Part shown: in pieces, positions 8,630-17,418 of the stretch
Numbering within the stretch: position 1 is the first letter of the stretch
Layout: every line of letters begins with the position of its first letter
Assembly: GCF_965204195.1 (NCBI RefSeq)
Contig: NZ_OZ241975.1
Coordinates: 1,550,001-1,614,000, forward strand
Direction of reading: 5' to 3'
Length of the DNA stretch: 64,000 nt
From: Poriferisodalis sp965204195
GTDB taxonomy: Bacteria; Actinomycetota; Acidimicrobiia; Acidimicrobiales; Poriferisodalaceae
Program-made: the position numbers and the translations under genes
Notes under the pieces: model-generated
The model's database searches: none
The model's input: only the letters and a program-made list of their open reading frames with translations
What the model was told of the DNA's origin: nothing

Positions 8630-8685
8630 GCGAGGTCGCCTTCGACGAGGACTTCTAGGCGAGGTCGCCTTCGACGAGGACTTCT
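8601..8685 (+). repeat. 29-bp tandem repeat, 2.9 copies, at the nrdB 3' end
   Basis: The unit, which starts gcgaggtcgccttcgac, occurs at 8601-8629, 8630-8658 and 8659-8685, the last copy lacking its final two bases. Copy 1 encodes the C-terminal 'EVAFDEDF' and stop of nrdB. Copies 2 and 3 lie after the stop and fill almost the whole gap to the convergent meaB stop. The copies are identical, so the duplication is recent. Confidence 0.97.
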
Positions 8686-8687
8686 CG

Positions 8688-9674
8688 CTAGGCGTCCGCC
8701 GACCCGTCGAAGGCTGCCATCAGCTGGTCCACCGCAGCGGTCGGCGTCAGACGGTCGGCTCGCACTTCGTCTTCGAGATCGGCCAGCAGGTCCTGAGCAC
8801 GCGTCGTCAGCCGTGCGCGCATGCGCTCAGTCAGCATGGCGCGCATCCAGCGCACCCGCTGATCCGCCCGGCGGGCTGCCAGCTCGCCCGATGCCGACAT
8901 GAGCCGGCGGTGCTCGGCCACGTGGTCCCACAGCGTCTCGAGGCCGTCTGCGGTCAGACCTGAGCAGGTGATCACCGGGGGAGTCCAAGTCGGCGACGCC
9001 GGCTTGGTCATGTGCAGCGCCAGCTGGTAGTCGCGTGCCGCGTTGGCGGCCCGCTCGACGTTGTCTCCGTCGGCCTTGTTGACCGCGATCAGGTCCGCGA
9101 TCTCGAGGATGCCCTTCTTGATGCCTTGCAGGTCGTCGCCGGCGCCCGGCAGCATCAGCACCACAAAGAAATCCACCATGCCGGCCACGGCCGTCTCTGA
9201 CTGGCCGACGCCCACGGTCTCGACGAGCACCACATCGAATCCCGCTGCTTCCAGCACCAGGATCGTCTCGCGGGTCACCCGCGTCACCCCGCCGAGCTGT
9301 CCGGCCGTTGGCGAGGGCCGTACGAAGGCATCTGGGTCATTGGCCAGTGCCGTCATCCGGGTCTTGTCACCCAGGATGGAGCCTCCGTGCAGCGCCGACG
9401 TCGGGTCGACGGCCAGCACGGCCACACGGTGACCCTGCTTCGTCAGCGCAGTTCCGAGTGTCTCGATGAGCGTGCTCTTGCCCACGCCGGGCACACCGGT
9501 GATGCCCACTCGATGCGTACCACCGGTGTCGGTCAGCAGCTCGGCGAGCAGCTCCTGCGCCGGTTCGGCATCGTCAGCCAGCCGCGACTCCACGAGCGTG
9601 ATGGCCTGGCCGATGGCGGCGCGGTCGCAGGCGCGCACGCCAGCGGCAAGCTCAGCGACATTGACTTCGGCCAT
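8688..9674 (-). CDS. meaB: Methylmalonyl-CoA mutase-associated GTPase MeaB (ArgK family)
   Basis: MeaB is a G3E P-loop GTPase that gates adenosylcobalamin loading into and protects methylmalonyl-CoA mutase. The 328-residue protein (start ATG 9674; the open frame extends further but is not family-like) has Walker A 'GVPGVGKSTL', the 'VLAVDPTS' strand, switch region 'GDKTRM', 'VETVGVGQSE' and 'AVNKADGDN'. The mutase genes lie 650 nt upstream on the same strand, separated by one opposite-strand gene, which supports the assignment. Confidence 0.95.
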   Translation of the reverse strand: MAEVNVAELAAGVRACDRAAIGQAITLVESRLADDAEPAQELLAELLTDTGGTHRVGITGVPGVGKSTLIETLGTALTKQGHRVAVLAVDPTSALHGGSILGDKTRMTALANDPDAFVRPSPTAGQLGGVTRVTRETILVLEAAGFDVVLVETVGVGQSETAVAGMVDFFVVLMLPGAGDDLQGIKKGILEIADLIAVNKADGDNVERAANAARDYQLALHMTKPASPTWTPPVITCSGLTADGLETLWDHVAEHRRLMSASGELAARRADQRVRWMRAMLTERMRARLTTRAQDLLADLEDEVRADRLTPTAAVDQLMAAFDGSADA

Positions 9675-9739
9675 CGGTAGCAAGGTACCGGGAGCCACGG
9701 CGACGGCCTGCCTGCGCGGACCGGCACTTCGGGCACAAT

Positions 9740-10300
9740 GTGCGGGTGGGATTGCTGAAGCGGATGCGCACGGGGGACCGTTCTCACCCCGCCGAGCAGT
9801 ACCTGAACCAAGGCGACCACCTGCACGCACTCGTGCCGGCGCAGGGCGGGCTGCACCCTTTCTCGATGCTGGTGATCGGCGTGGCGGCGCTGGCCGGCAT
9901 CGTGCTGACGGTGGATCTGCCGTGGGTGCAGGTCAGCCTGATCTCCACGACGGTCTTCGCGACAGCAGCAGTGCTGACTATGTCGCGTTACCGCCTGCTC
10001 GCACTGACCGATGCCGACATCGTGGTCATGCGCACCCGGGCGCTGAGGCCGGCCAAGCCGGTCGAGCTGCTCGACCGCATCGAGCGCACAGCGCCGTTCG
10101 ACATCCGCGGCTCGGCGTGGGGGCAGATCGTCGTCGGCGACGAGAAGCTGTGGGTGCACCGCCGCTACCACAGCCACCTAGAAGAAGCCGACGCGCGGCT
10201 CGCGGCCGCGCCGCGCGGCATGCGAGCGGCGTCCAGCTCGGCCTACCGCGCCGCTCGGGCCAAGAAGAAGGTCCGCAACGTGGGACGCCGCCATCGTTGA
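9740..10300 (+). CDS. Two-helix membrane protein, PH-like domain possible
   Basis: A protein of about 186 residues (GTG 9740; GTG 9746 is an equal alternative). Two hydrophobic segments near residues 42-58 and 63-82 form a membrane hairpin, followed by a soluble region with 'YRLLALTDADIVVMRTRALRPAKPVELLDRI', the look of a bacterial PH-like domain, then 'VVGDEKLWVHRRYH' and a very basic tail. Function unknown. It lies between meaB and mutB but on the opposite strand. Confidence 0.7.
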   Translation: MRVGLLKRMRTGDRSHPAEQYLNQGDHLHALVPAQGGLHPFSMLVIGVAALAGIVLTVDLPWVQVSLISTTVFATAAVLTMSRYRLLALTDADIVVMRTRALRPAKPVELLDRIERTAPFDIRGSAWGQIVVGDEKLWVHRRYHSHLEEADARLAAAPRGMRAASSSAYRAARAKKKVRNVGRRHR

Positions 10301-10301
10301 G

Positions 10302-10318
10302 CCTGCGGCCGCGGCAGG
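10302..10318. terminator. Short hairpin between convergent stop codons
   Basis: CCTGC (10302-10306) and GCAGG (10314-10318) can form a 5-bp stem with a GC-rich 7-nt loop in the 21-nt gap between the membrane protein gene and mutB. There is no T-run; a weak bidirectional terminator at best. Confidence 0.3.
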
Positions 10319-10321
10319 GCT

Positions 10322-12631
10322 CTAGCCAGTCCCTTCGAGCAGATCCAGCATCTCGGCCGCAGCTTCGGCGATGACCGTTCCTGGCGGGTAGATGGCGGCG
10401 GCGCCTGCCGTGCGCAGCGCGTCGAAGTCCTGCGCCGGGATGACGCCGCCGACCACGATCAGGATGTCGGGCCGGCCGAGCTCGCCAAGCGCTTCTTTCA
10501 GCGCCGGCACCAGCGTCAAGTGGCCCGCGGCGAGCGATGAGGCGCCGACGACGTGGACGTCGTTCTCGACGGCCTGGCGAGCTGTCTCGGCAGGTGTGCT
10601 GAACAGGGGGCCGATGTCGACGTCGAAGCCGAGGTCGGCGTAGGCGGTGGCCACCACTTTCTGGCCCCGGTCATGGCCGTCCTGGCCCATCTTCGCGATG
10701 AGGATGCGCGGCCGCCGCCCGGTCTGTTCGCCGAAGGCAGCAACCCGTTTGCGTACGGCATCGACAGCGGCTGCCATCGGACCGGTACTGCCGTCGCCTG
10801 CGTCGCCCGAACTGTCGCCAGCCATCTCGCTCCCGTACACGCCGCTGATCGTGCGTATCTGGGCAGTGTGCCGCCCGAAGGCGTCCTCCATCGCCGCGCT
10901 GATCTCTCCCACGGTGGCATGGCAGCGCGCCGCGTCGACGGATGCGGCCAGCAGGTTGCCCTCGCCGCTGCGGGCTACCTCGCGCAACGCGTCCAGCGAG
11001 CGTTGCACCACATCGGCGTCGCGGTCGGCTCGCAGACGGTCCAGCTTTGCTAGCTGGGCGCTTCGCACTTCGGCGTTGTCGACGCGCAGGATGTCGACTT
11101 CATTGGACAGCTCAGACCTGTAGCGGTTGACCCCGACAACCGTGCGCTGCCCGGCCTCGATGCGGGCCTGGGTGCGCGCGGCGGCTTCTTCGATGCGCAT
11201 CTTGGGGATGCCGGCCTCGATGGCGCGAGCCATGCCGCCGAGATGCTCGATCTCGTCGATGTGGGCGGCAGCCCGCTGCGCCAGCTCGGCGGTGAGCCGC
11301 TCCACGTAGTAGCTCCCGCCCCAGGGGTCGATCACCCGGGTCGCGCCGGCTTCGTGCTGCAGGAACAGCTGCGTGTTGCGGGCGATGCGCGCGCTGAAGT
11401 CGCTCGGCAGCGCCAACGCCTCGTCGAAGGCATTGGTGTGCAGGCTCTGGGTGTGACCGTCGACGGCGGCCATGGCCTCGATGCAGGTGCGCACCACGTT
11501 GTTATACGGATCCTGGGCGGTGAGCGACCAGCCCGAGGTCTGGCAGTGCGTGCGCAGCGACAGCGACCGCGGATTCTCGGGCTCGAAGCCGGCGACCAGC
11601 TTGGCCCACAGCAGCCGGGCGGCGCGCAGCTTGGCGACCTCCATGAAGAAGTCCATGCCGATGCCCCAGAAGAAGCTCAGGCGCGGGGCGAAGTCGTCGA
11701 TGCCCATGCCGGCGCCGATGCCGCAGCGCAGGTACTCCAGGCCGTCGGCCAGCGTGTAGCCCAGCTCGAGGTCGGCAGTCGCCCCGGCTTCCTGCATGTG
11801 GTAGCCGGAGATGGATATCGAGTTGTAGCGAGGCATCTCGGCCGAGGTGAACTCGAAGATGTCGCTGATGATCCGCATGGAGGGCTGGGGCGGGTAGATG
11901 TAGGTGTTGCGGACCATGAACTCCTTGAGGATGTCGTTCTGGATGGTCCCGGTGAGCTGCGCGGGCGCGACGCCCTGCTCCTCGGCCGCCACCACGTAGA
12001 GCGCCAGCACCGGCAGCACCGCCCCGTTCATGGTCATCGACACGCTCATGCGGTCGAGCGGGATGCCGTCGAACAGCGTGCGCATGTCGAGGATCGAATC
12101 GATGGCCACACCTGCCATGCCCACGTCCGAGCTCACCCTGGGGTGGTCCGAGTCGTAGCCCCGGTGGGTCGCGAGGTCGAAGGCGACCGACAGGCCGCGC
12201 TGGCCTGCGGCCAGGTTGCGCCGGTAGAAGGCGTTGGAGTCTTCGGCGGTGGAGAAGCCGGCGTACTGGCGGATGGTCCACGGCTGGTTCGTGTACATCG
12301 TGGGGTACGGACCGCGCAGGTACGGGGCGAAGCCGGGGTAGCCGTCGAGGTACGTGCGCCCTGCGGGGCTGTTCCCGCCGGTGTCGGGTCCGCTGTCGTA
12401 GAGGTCGGCGACGTCCGCAGCGACGTACAGCGGCGCGATGTCGATGCCTTCGGGCGTGGTGCTGGGAGCGGGGGCGCGGCCGGTCTCGGAGGCGAATCGC
12501 TCCGCCCACGCTGCTCGTGCCGACGATTCGGGCGGCGTCGATGATCCAGGGCGGCTAGCGCCGTTCGAGCTCGCCTGGGCCGACCCGGTGTCGTCAAGCT
12601 GAACGTTCGAGAAGTCGCCGATGACGCTCAT
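10322..12631 (-). CDS. mutB: Methylmalonyl-CoA mutase, large (catalytic, B12-binding) subunit
   Basis: The enzyme interconverts (R)-methylmalonyl-CoA and succinyl-CoA with adenosylcobalamin in propionate and branched-chain amino acid metabolism. The 769-residue protein has the N-terminal barrel ('TIRQYAGFSTAEDSN', 'RGLSVAFDLATHRGYDSDHP') and a C-terminal cobalamin domain with 'KMGQDGHDRG', where the His of DxHxxG is the lower axial B12 ligand, then 'GGVIPAQD'. It overlaps the mutA stop by ATGA, so the two subunits are translationally coupled. Confidence 0.97.
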   Translation of the reverse strand: MSVIGDFSNVQLDDTGSAQASSNGASRPGSSTPPESSARAAWAERFASETGRAPAPSTTPEGIDIAPLYVAADVADLYDSGPDTGGNSPAGRTYLDGYPGFAPYLRGPYPTMYTNQPWTIRQYAGFSTAEDSNAFYRRNLAAGQRGLSVAFDLATHRGYDSDHPRVSSDVGMAGVAIDSILDMRTLFDGIPLDRMSVSMTMNGAVLPVLALYVVAAEEQGVAPAQLTGTIQNDILKEFMVRNTYIYPPQPSMRIISDIFEFTSAEMPRYNSISISGYHMQEAGATADLELGYTLADGLEYLRCGIGAGMGIDDFAPRLSFFWGIGMDFFMEVAKLRAARLLWAKLVAGFEPENPRSLSLRTHCQTSGWSLTAQDPYNNVVRTCIEAMAAVDGHTQSLHTNAFDEALALPSDFSARIARNTQLFLQHEAGATRVIDPWGGSYYVERLTAELAQRAAAHIDEIEHLGGMARAIEAGIPKMRIEEAAARTQARIEAGQRTVVGVNRYRSELSNEVDILRVDNAEVRSAQLAKLDRLRADRDADVVQRSLDALREVARSGEGNLLAASVDAARCHATVGEISAAMEDAFGRHTAQIRTISGVYGSEMAGDSSGDAGDGSTGPMAAAVDAVRKRVAAFGEQTGRRPRILIAKMGQDGHDRGQKVVATAYADLGFDVDIGPLFSTPAETARQAVENDVHVVGASSLAAGHLTLVPALKEALGELGRPDILIVVGGVIPAQDFDALRTAGAAAIYPPGTVIAEAAAEMLDLLEGTG

Positions 12632-14205
12632 GACCCTGCATCTCCCGTCACAGCTTCGTCATTCGTCCCAGTCTCGTAGGGCGCTGCCCAGCGGTGCACG
12701 CCCAGCCCGACCGCAGGCGTGCCGGCCAGTTCGCCAGCGGAGACGCTCGCCCCCGAGTCCTGCGCAGCCTGCGAGTCCACGAAGTCGGTGACGCCGACGA
12801 GCACGTGCTGGCCGGCGGCGATCTGCTCGTCGCGCAGCGCTCGTTCGGCGGCGATCGATGCCTCCAGATCGCCGCTGGCCATCGCAGCGCACATGCCGCC
12901 GGTCGCTTCGATCTCCCTGAAGCGGCGCCAGGCTGCGTGCGCCAGCTTGCGCGTGAGGTCTTCGAGGTACCAGCTTCCCCCGGCGGGATCGATGACCGAT
13001 CCGATGCGGCTCTCGTGACGAAGGATCAGCTGCGTGTTGGCGGCGACGCGCCACCCCAGGCCGCTGGACGGCGCCCCAGTGCTGACGGCGTCGAAGGGGC
13101 GGACCGTGATGGCGTCGACGCCGCCGTTTGCGGCGCCGAAGGTGGCCGTGGTGGCGCGCAGCATGTTCACCCACGGGTCGACAGCGCTCAGCATGGCTGT
13201 CGCCGTGACGGCGTGGAGCCGCATCGGCGGCCCCTCGCCGCCGACGCCGTCGACGCCGTCGACGCCGCAGGTGCCGAGCACACGGGTCCAGCACATCCGC
13301 AGCGCCCGGCACTTGGCGGTCACCACGAATGCGTCGGGTCCTGCGGACAGCGTGAAGCCCAGCAGGCCGGCAGCCGCAGCCGGGTCGAGCCCCGGTCCGT
13401 CGGCGTTGTCGCAGAGCACCCGCAGCCACGCCACCCCGGTCGCGAGCATCGCCGCCAGTTCGGTGGCGTCGCCGGCGCCGGCATCGGCGAAGACCGACCC
13501 GTCAGCCTCCAGTGGCACGGCCCCAGGCGAGCGCTGCGCAATCTCGGCGGCGCTGCGCGCTGCGCTGCACATGGAGGAGTCGAGCGTGGCGCAGTCACCC
13601 GGATTGGCCCAGTGCCAACCGCTTGCGGCCGCCGCGATCGGGTCGAGACCCAGCCACGAGCGCAGCCCTGCGAGCTCCACACCGTGACGGTCGAAGACAT
13701 CTAGCAGAGCCGCGGCGTGCGCGGGCGATGCGCCGGACTGCAAGTGGATCGCTACGCCGGCGCCGGCCGCATCGCCGATGCCTGCCGCGAGTGCGACGGC
13801 ATCACCGTCGGCGTCCCAGCCCCGGGCAACAGTGACGGCATCCACGCCCGATGTCGTGTCCACGGCGACGGCATCGGGCGTGCTCGCGAGTCGTACGTCG
13901 TGGATCTGGCGCACCTCCCAGCCCAGTGCGCCGCTTGCGGCGGCGGCGCCTCGGGTGAACGGTGCACTGCCGGGCAAGCCTGACGGATCAGCCTCGGTGC
14001 CGTGGCGATGCGCGGTGTACAGCGGGGCGGTCTCGATGCCGTCGAGCAGCGTCGAGTGGAGCGACGACAGCGGCTCGCCCCGCAGCGCGCCTTCGGCCGC
14101 GGCCTCCCAGTCGCTCTCGGAGACATCCGCGAAGCCAGGATCGCTGAGCGCGGTGTCGTGCTGCGATGGGGATGTCTCGGCCACGGTCCGCAGGGTAGCG
14201 GTCAC
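12628..14205 (-). CDS. mutA: Methylmalonyl-CoA mutase, small subunit
   Basis: The 525-residue partner of MutB has the mutase barrel ('GALGWEVRQIHDVR', 'ANTQLILRHESRIGSVIDPAGGSWYLE') but lacks the B12-binding His region, as expected for the small subunit. The start chosen is GTG 14205; a second in-frame GTG seven codons later is possible. The gene is divergent from leuS, and the shared ~60-nt gap holds an inverted repeat that covers this start codon. Confidence 0.94.
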   Translation of the reverse strand: MTATLRTVAETSPSQHDTALSDPGFADVSESDWEAAAEGALRGEPLSSLHSTLLDGIETAPLYTAHRHGTEADPSGLPGSAPFTRGAAAASGALGWEVRQIHDVRLASTPDAVAVDTTSGVDAVTVARGWDADGDAVALAAGIGDAAGAGVAIHLQSGASPAHAAALLDVFDRHGVELAGLRSWLGLDPIAAAASGWHWANPGDCATLDSSMCSAARSAAEIAQRSPGAVPLEADGSVFADAGAGDATELAAMLATGVAWLRVLCDNADGPGLDPAAAAGLLGFTLSAGPDAFVVTAKCRALRMCWTRVLGTCGVDGVDGVGGEGPPMRLHAVTATAMLSAVDPWVNMLRATTATFGAANGGVDAITVRPFDAVSTGAPSSGLGWRVAANTQLILRHESRIGSVIDPAGGSWYLEDLTRKLAHAAWRRFREIEATGGMCAAMASGDLEASIAAERALRDEQIAAGQHVLVGVTDFVDSQAAQDSGASVSAGELAGTPAVGLGVHRWAAPYETGTNDEAVTGDAGS

Positions 14206-14252
14206 CTTCCGGACGGGAATGTGGCTCTCTCTTAGTGATTTGCGGGTGACCG
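14199..14252. repeat. Inverted repeat in the mutA/leuS divergent promoter region
   Basis: CGGTCACC at 14199-14206 and GGTGACCG at 14245-14252 are perfect 8-bp inverted copies, with centres 46 nt apart. One arm covers the mutA start. Two regulator half-sites on the same DNA face are possible; the palindrome could also be chance. Confidence 0.4.
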
Positions 14253-14268
14253 TGGCATCCTTTCCCGC

Positions 14269-17154
14269 ATGAATCCCCCCTCATCGGCCGACGTCGCTGT
14301 CGCGCATTCAGCTGAGGGGAGCGAGCTCCCTCCGTATCGCTACAACGCCGAGATGGCGAACGAGATCGAGCTGCGCTGGCAGGAGAGGTGGAAGGCCGAC
14401 GGCACCTACCGCACGCCCAATCCCGGCACGTCGCCGGCGGATCCGGCGACCAACAAGAACAAGCTCTTCATTATGGACATGTTCCCCTACCCATCGGGTT
14501 CGGGACTGCATGTGGGGCATCCGCTGGGCTACATCGGCACCGACGTGTATGCACGTTTCAAGCGCATGTGCGGCTACGTGGTGCTGCACCCGATGGGCTA
14601 CGACGCATTCGGTCTGCCTGCTGAGGAGCATGCCCGCCAGACCGGTGAGCACCCCCGCGTCAACACGGAGCGGAACATTGCCAACATGTCGCGCCAGCTT
14701 GCCCGGCTGGGGCTCGGGCACGACGACCAGCGATCGCTGGCCACCACCGATGTCGAGTACTACCGCTGGACGCAGTGGATCTTCCTGCAGATCTTCAATT
14801 CCTGGTACGACGCCGACGCGCAGCGGGCCCGCCCGATCGCTGAGCTGATCGAGCTGTTCGAGACCGGGGGCAAGGCAACCACCAGCGGTGCTGTGTGGGC
14901 CGAGATGAGCGACGTCGAGCGGCGTACCGAGCTCGACGAGCACCGTCTGGCCTATCTGGGCGAAGCCCCGGTCAACTGGTGCCCTGCGCTGGGAACGGTG
15001 CTGGCCAACGAGGAGGTCACCAACGAGGGGCGGTCCGACCGGGGCAACCATCCAGTCTTCCGCCGCCCGATGAAGCAGTGGATGATGCGCATCACGGCAT
15101 ATGCGGACCGGCTGCTGGCCGACCTCGACCGAGTGGACTGGTTCGAGAGCGTCAAGCTCATGCAGCGCAACTGGATCGGCCGAAGCGAGGGCGCATACAT
15201 CAGCTTCGCGACCGACGCCGAGCCCGGCAGTTCTGGCTTAGCCATCTCCAATGCGAACAGCTCCGGCCCAGCCATCGAGGTATTCACCACCCGTCCCGAC
15301 ACGATCTACGGGACGACGGCGATGCTGCTGGCGCCCGAGCACCCACTCGTCGACGAGCTGGTCGCAGACGTGTGGCCCTCTGGCACCGATCAGCGCTGGA
15401 CCGGGGGTGCCACTACGCCCCGTGAGGCCCTCCACGCGTACCGGGCCCAGGCAGCAGCGATGACCGACTTGCAGCGCCAGACCGAGCGCGACAAGACCGG
15501 CGTGTGGCTGGGCGTGAACTGCCGCGTGCCCACAAGCGGCGCGCCGGTGCCGGTGTTCGTCGCCGACTACGTGCTGATCGACTACGGCACGGGCGCGGTC
15601 ATGTCGGTGCCCGGAGAGGACCAGCGCGACTGGGACTTCTCCGTCCAGTTCGGGCTGCCGATCATGCGCACCGTGCAGCCGCCGCCAGACTTCGACGGCG
15701 AGGCCTATGACGGTCCCGGGCCGGCCATCAACAGCGATTTCTTGAACGGCTTGGAAAAGGCCGACGCCATCGACGCCATCTGCGGTTGGCTGGAGGAGCG
15801 GGACTGCGGCCGCCGCACGGTCACCTACAAGCTGCGGGACTGGCTGTTCAGCCGGCAGCGCTACTGGGGCGAGCCGTTCCCGATCGTGTTCGACGAGACG
15901 GGTCTTGCATTGGCAGTGCCCGAAAGCGAGCTGCCGGTAGAGCTGCCCGAGCTGATCGACTGGGCACCCCGGGCGCTGGACGAGTCGTCGGAACCTGAAC
16001 CGCCGCTCGGCCGTGCCACCGAGTGGGCCACCGCCACCTACGACCTGGGCGACGGCGAGCGCACATACCGTCGTGAGCTGAGCACGATGCCCCAGTGGGC
16101 CGGATCGTGCTGGTACTACCTGCGCTACCTCGATCCCGCCAACGACGACGCCTTGGTGGATCCCGAGGTGGAGCGGTATTGGATGGCAGACCCCGATGGC
16201 GGCGTCGGGGGCGTCGACCTCTATGTCGGCGGCGTGGAGCATGCCGTGCTGCACCTGCTGTATGCGCGCTTCTGGCACAAGGTGCTGTACGACCTGGGTC
16301 ACGTGAGCGGCCCCGAGCCGTTCGGCCGGCTGTACAACCAGGGCTATATCCAGGCGGCTGCCTACCAGGACAGCCGGGGCGTGTACGTGGAAGCGTCGGA
16401 GGTCGTCGAGCGCGGCGGCAAGTTCTTCTGGGGCGACGCCGAGGTCACCCGCCACTTCGGCAAGATGGGCAAGTCGCTGCGCAACGCGGTCACGCCCGAC
16501 GACATCTACAGCGCGTACGGGGCCGACACGCTGCGGACCTACGAGATGTTCATGGGTCCGCTCGATCAGGGTCGCCCGTGGGAGACGCATTCGGTGATTG
16601 GCTCGCACCGGCTGCTGCAGCGGGTGTGGCGGAGCCTGGTCGACGAGCAGACCGGCGAGCTGACGGTCGCCGACGTCGCGCCCGACGCTGACCTCCAGCG
16701 GATGGTGCACCGGACCATCGCCGCAGTCACCGACGCCATGTCGGATCTGCGGTTCAACTCGGCGATCGCTCGCATCACCGAGCTGAACAACGAGCTGACC
16801 CGCCGAGGCGGTCCGACGCCCCGTTCTGTCGCCGATGTGCTGGTGCGCTTGCTGGCACCGCTGGTGCCGCATCTGGCCGAGGAGCTGTGGTCGAAGCTCG
16901 GGAACTCGACCACGATCGTCTACGCGCCATTCCCACAGGCAGACCCCGCACTGTTGTCGGCCGAGGTGATCGAGGTGCCCGTGCAGGTGAATGGCAAGGT
17001 CCGCAGCCGCATCACGGTCGACGCCGGCATCTCGCCGGCCGATCTCGAAGCCGCCGCCAAGGCCGATGATCGCATCGTCCAGCTCACTGCTGGCGCAGAC
17101 ATCCGGCGCGTCGTCACGGTCCCCGGCAAACTGGTGAACATCGTGCTCAGCTAG
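14269..17154 (+). CDS. leuS: Leucyl-tRNA synthetase
   Basis: Class I synthetase charging tRNA-Leu. The 961-residue protein has the HIGH-type motif in 'YPSGSGLHVGHPLGY' near residue 80, the large CP1 editing domain ('FTTRPDTIYGTTAMLLAPEHP', 'DYGTGAVMSVPGEDQRD'), 'WLFSRQRYWGEPFPI', and the catalytic lysine loop as KMGKS instead of KMSKS near residue 737, then the anticodon-binding and C-terminal domains ending 'PGKLVNIVLS'. No good Shine-Dalgarno precedes ATG 14269, so the mRNA may be nearly leaderless. Confidence 0.97.
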   Translation: MNPPSSADVAVAHSAEGSELPPYRYNAEMANEIELRWQERWKADGTYRTPNPGTSPADPATNKNKLFIMDMFPYPSGSGLHVGHPLGYIGTDVYARFKRMCGYVVLHPMGYDAFGLPAEEHARQTGEHPRVNTERNIANMSRQLARLGLGHDDQRSLATTDVEYYRWTQWIFLQIFNSWYDADAQRARPIAELIELFETGGKATTSGAVWAEMSDVERRTELDEHRLAYLGEAPVNWCPALGTVLANEEVTNEGRSDRGNHPVFRRPMKQWMMRITAYADRLLADLDRVDWFESVKLMQRNWIGRSEGAYISFATDAEPGSSGLAISNANSSGPAIEVFTTRPDTIYGTTAMLLAPEHPLVDELVADVWPSGTDQRWTGGATTPREALHAYRAQAAAMTDLQRQTERDKTGVWLGVNCRVPTSGAPVPVFVADYVLIDYGTGAVMSVPGEDQRDWDFSVQFGLPIMRTVQPPPDFDGEAYDGPGPAINSDFLNGLEKADAIDAICGWLEERDCGRRTVTYKLRDWLFSRQRYWGEPFPIVFDETGLALAVPESELPVELPELIDWAPRALDESSEPEPPLGRATEWATATYDLGDGERTYRRELSTMPQWAGSCWYYLRYLDPANDDALVDPEVERYWMADPDGGVGGVDLYVGGVEHAVLHLLYARFWHKVLYDLGHVSGPEPFGRLYNQGYIQAAAYQDSRGVYVEASEVVERGGKFFWGDAEVTRHFGKMGKSLRNAVTPDDIYSAYGADTLRTYEMFMGPLDQGRPWETHSVIGSHRLLQRVWRSLVDEQTGELTVADVAPDADLQRMVHRTIAAVTDAMSDLRFNSAIARITELNNELTRRGGPTPRSVADVLVRLLAPLVPHLAEELWSKLGNSTTIVYAPFPQADPALLSAEVIEVPVQVNGKVRSRITVDAGISPADLEAAAKADDRIVQLTAGADIRRVVTVPGKLVNIVLS

Positions 17155-17252
17155 GCTCGGCAGTGGACCGATCGGGAATCGAGCCCGACGCCGAGCGTGT
17201 GAAGTGCCGCGGCGGAGAACCTTCTCTCGGCCCTTGGCCTTCGGGTCGCTCG

Positions 17253-17280
17253 GAGCCGCACCGGTTCGCTGGTGCGGCTC
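17253..17280 (+). terminator. Strong hairpin downstream of leuS
   Basis: GAGCCGCACC (17253-17262) and GGTGCGGCTC (17271-17280) form a perfect 10-bp stem with loop GGTTCGCT, about 100 nt after the leuS stop. No T-tract follows, so it is either a T-less actinobacterial terminator or an RNA-stabilising stem. The remaining intergenic bases (17155-17418) show no gene. Confidence 0.6.
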
Positions 17281-17418
17281 TTCGCGCAGGCTGGCCCTGT
17301 AGGGGCTAAAAGCATGAGAGGCACCGCGCTCGGCGGGCGATAGACGGCTGTACGCCGCGGCGCAAAGGTAGGCCGCGTGCCAAGCTCTTGCGACAGGATT
17401 GTTTTGCGGAGGTTCCAG

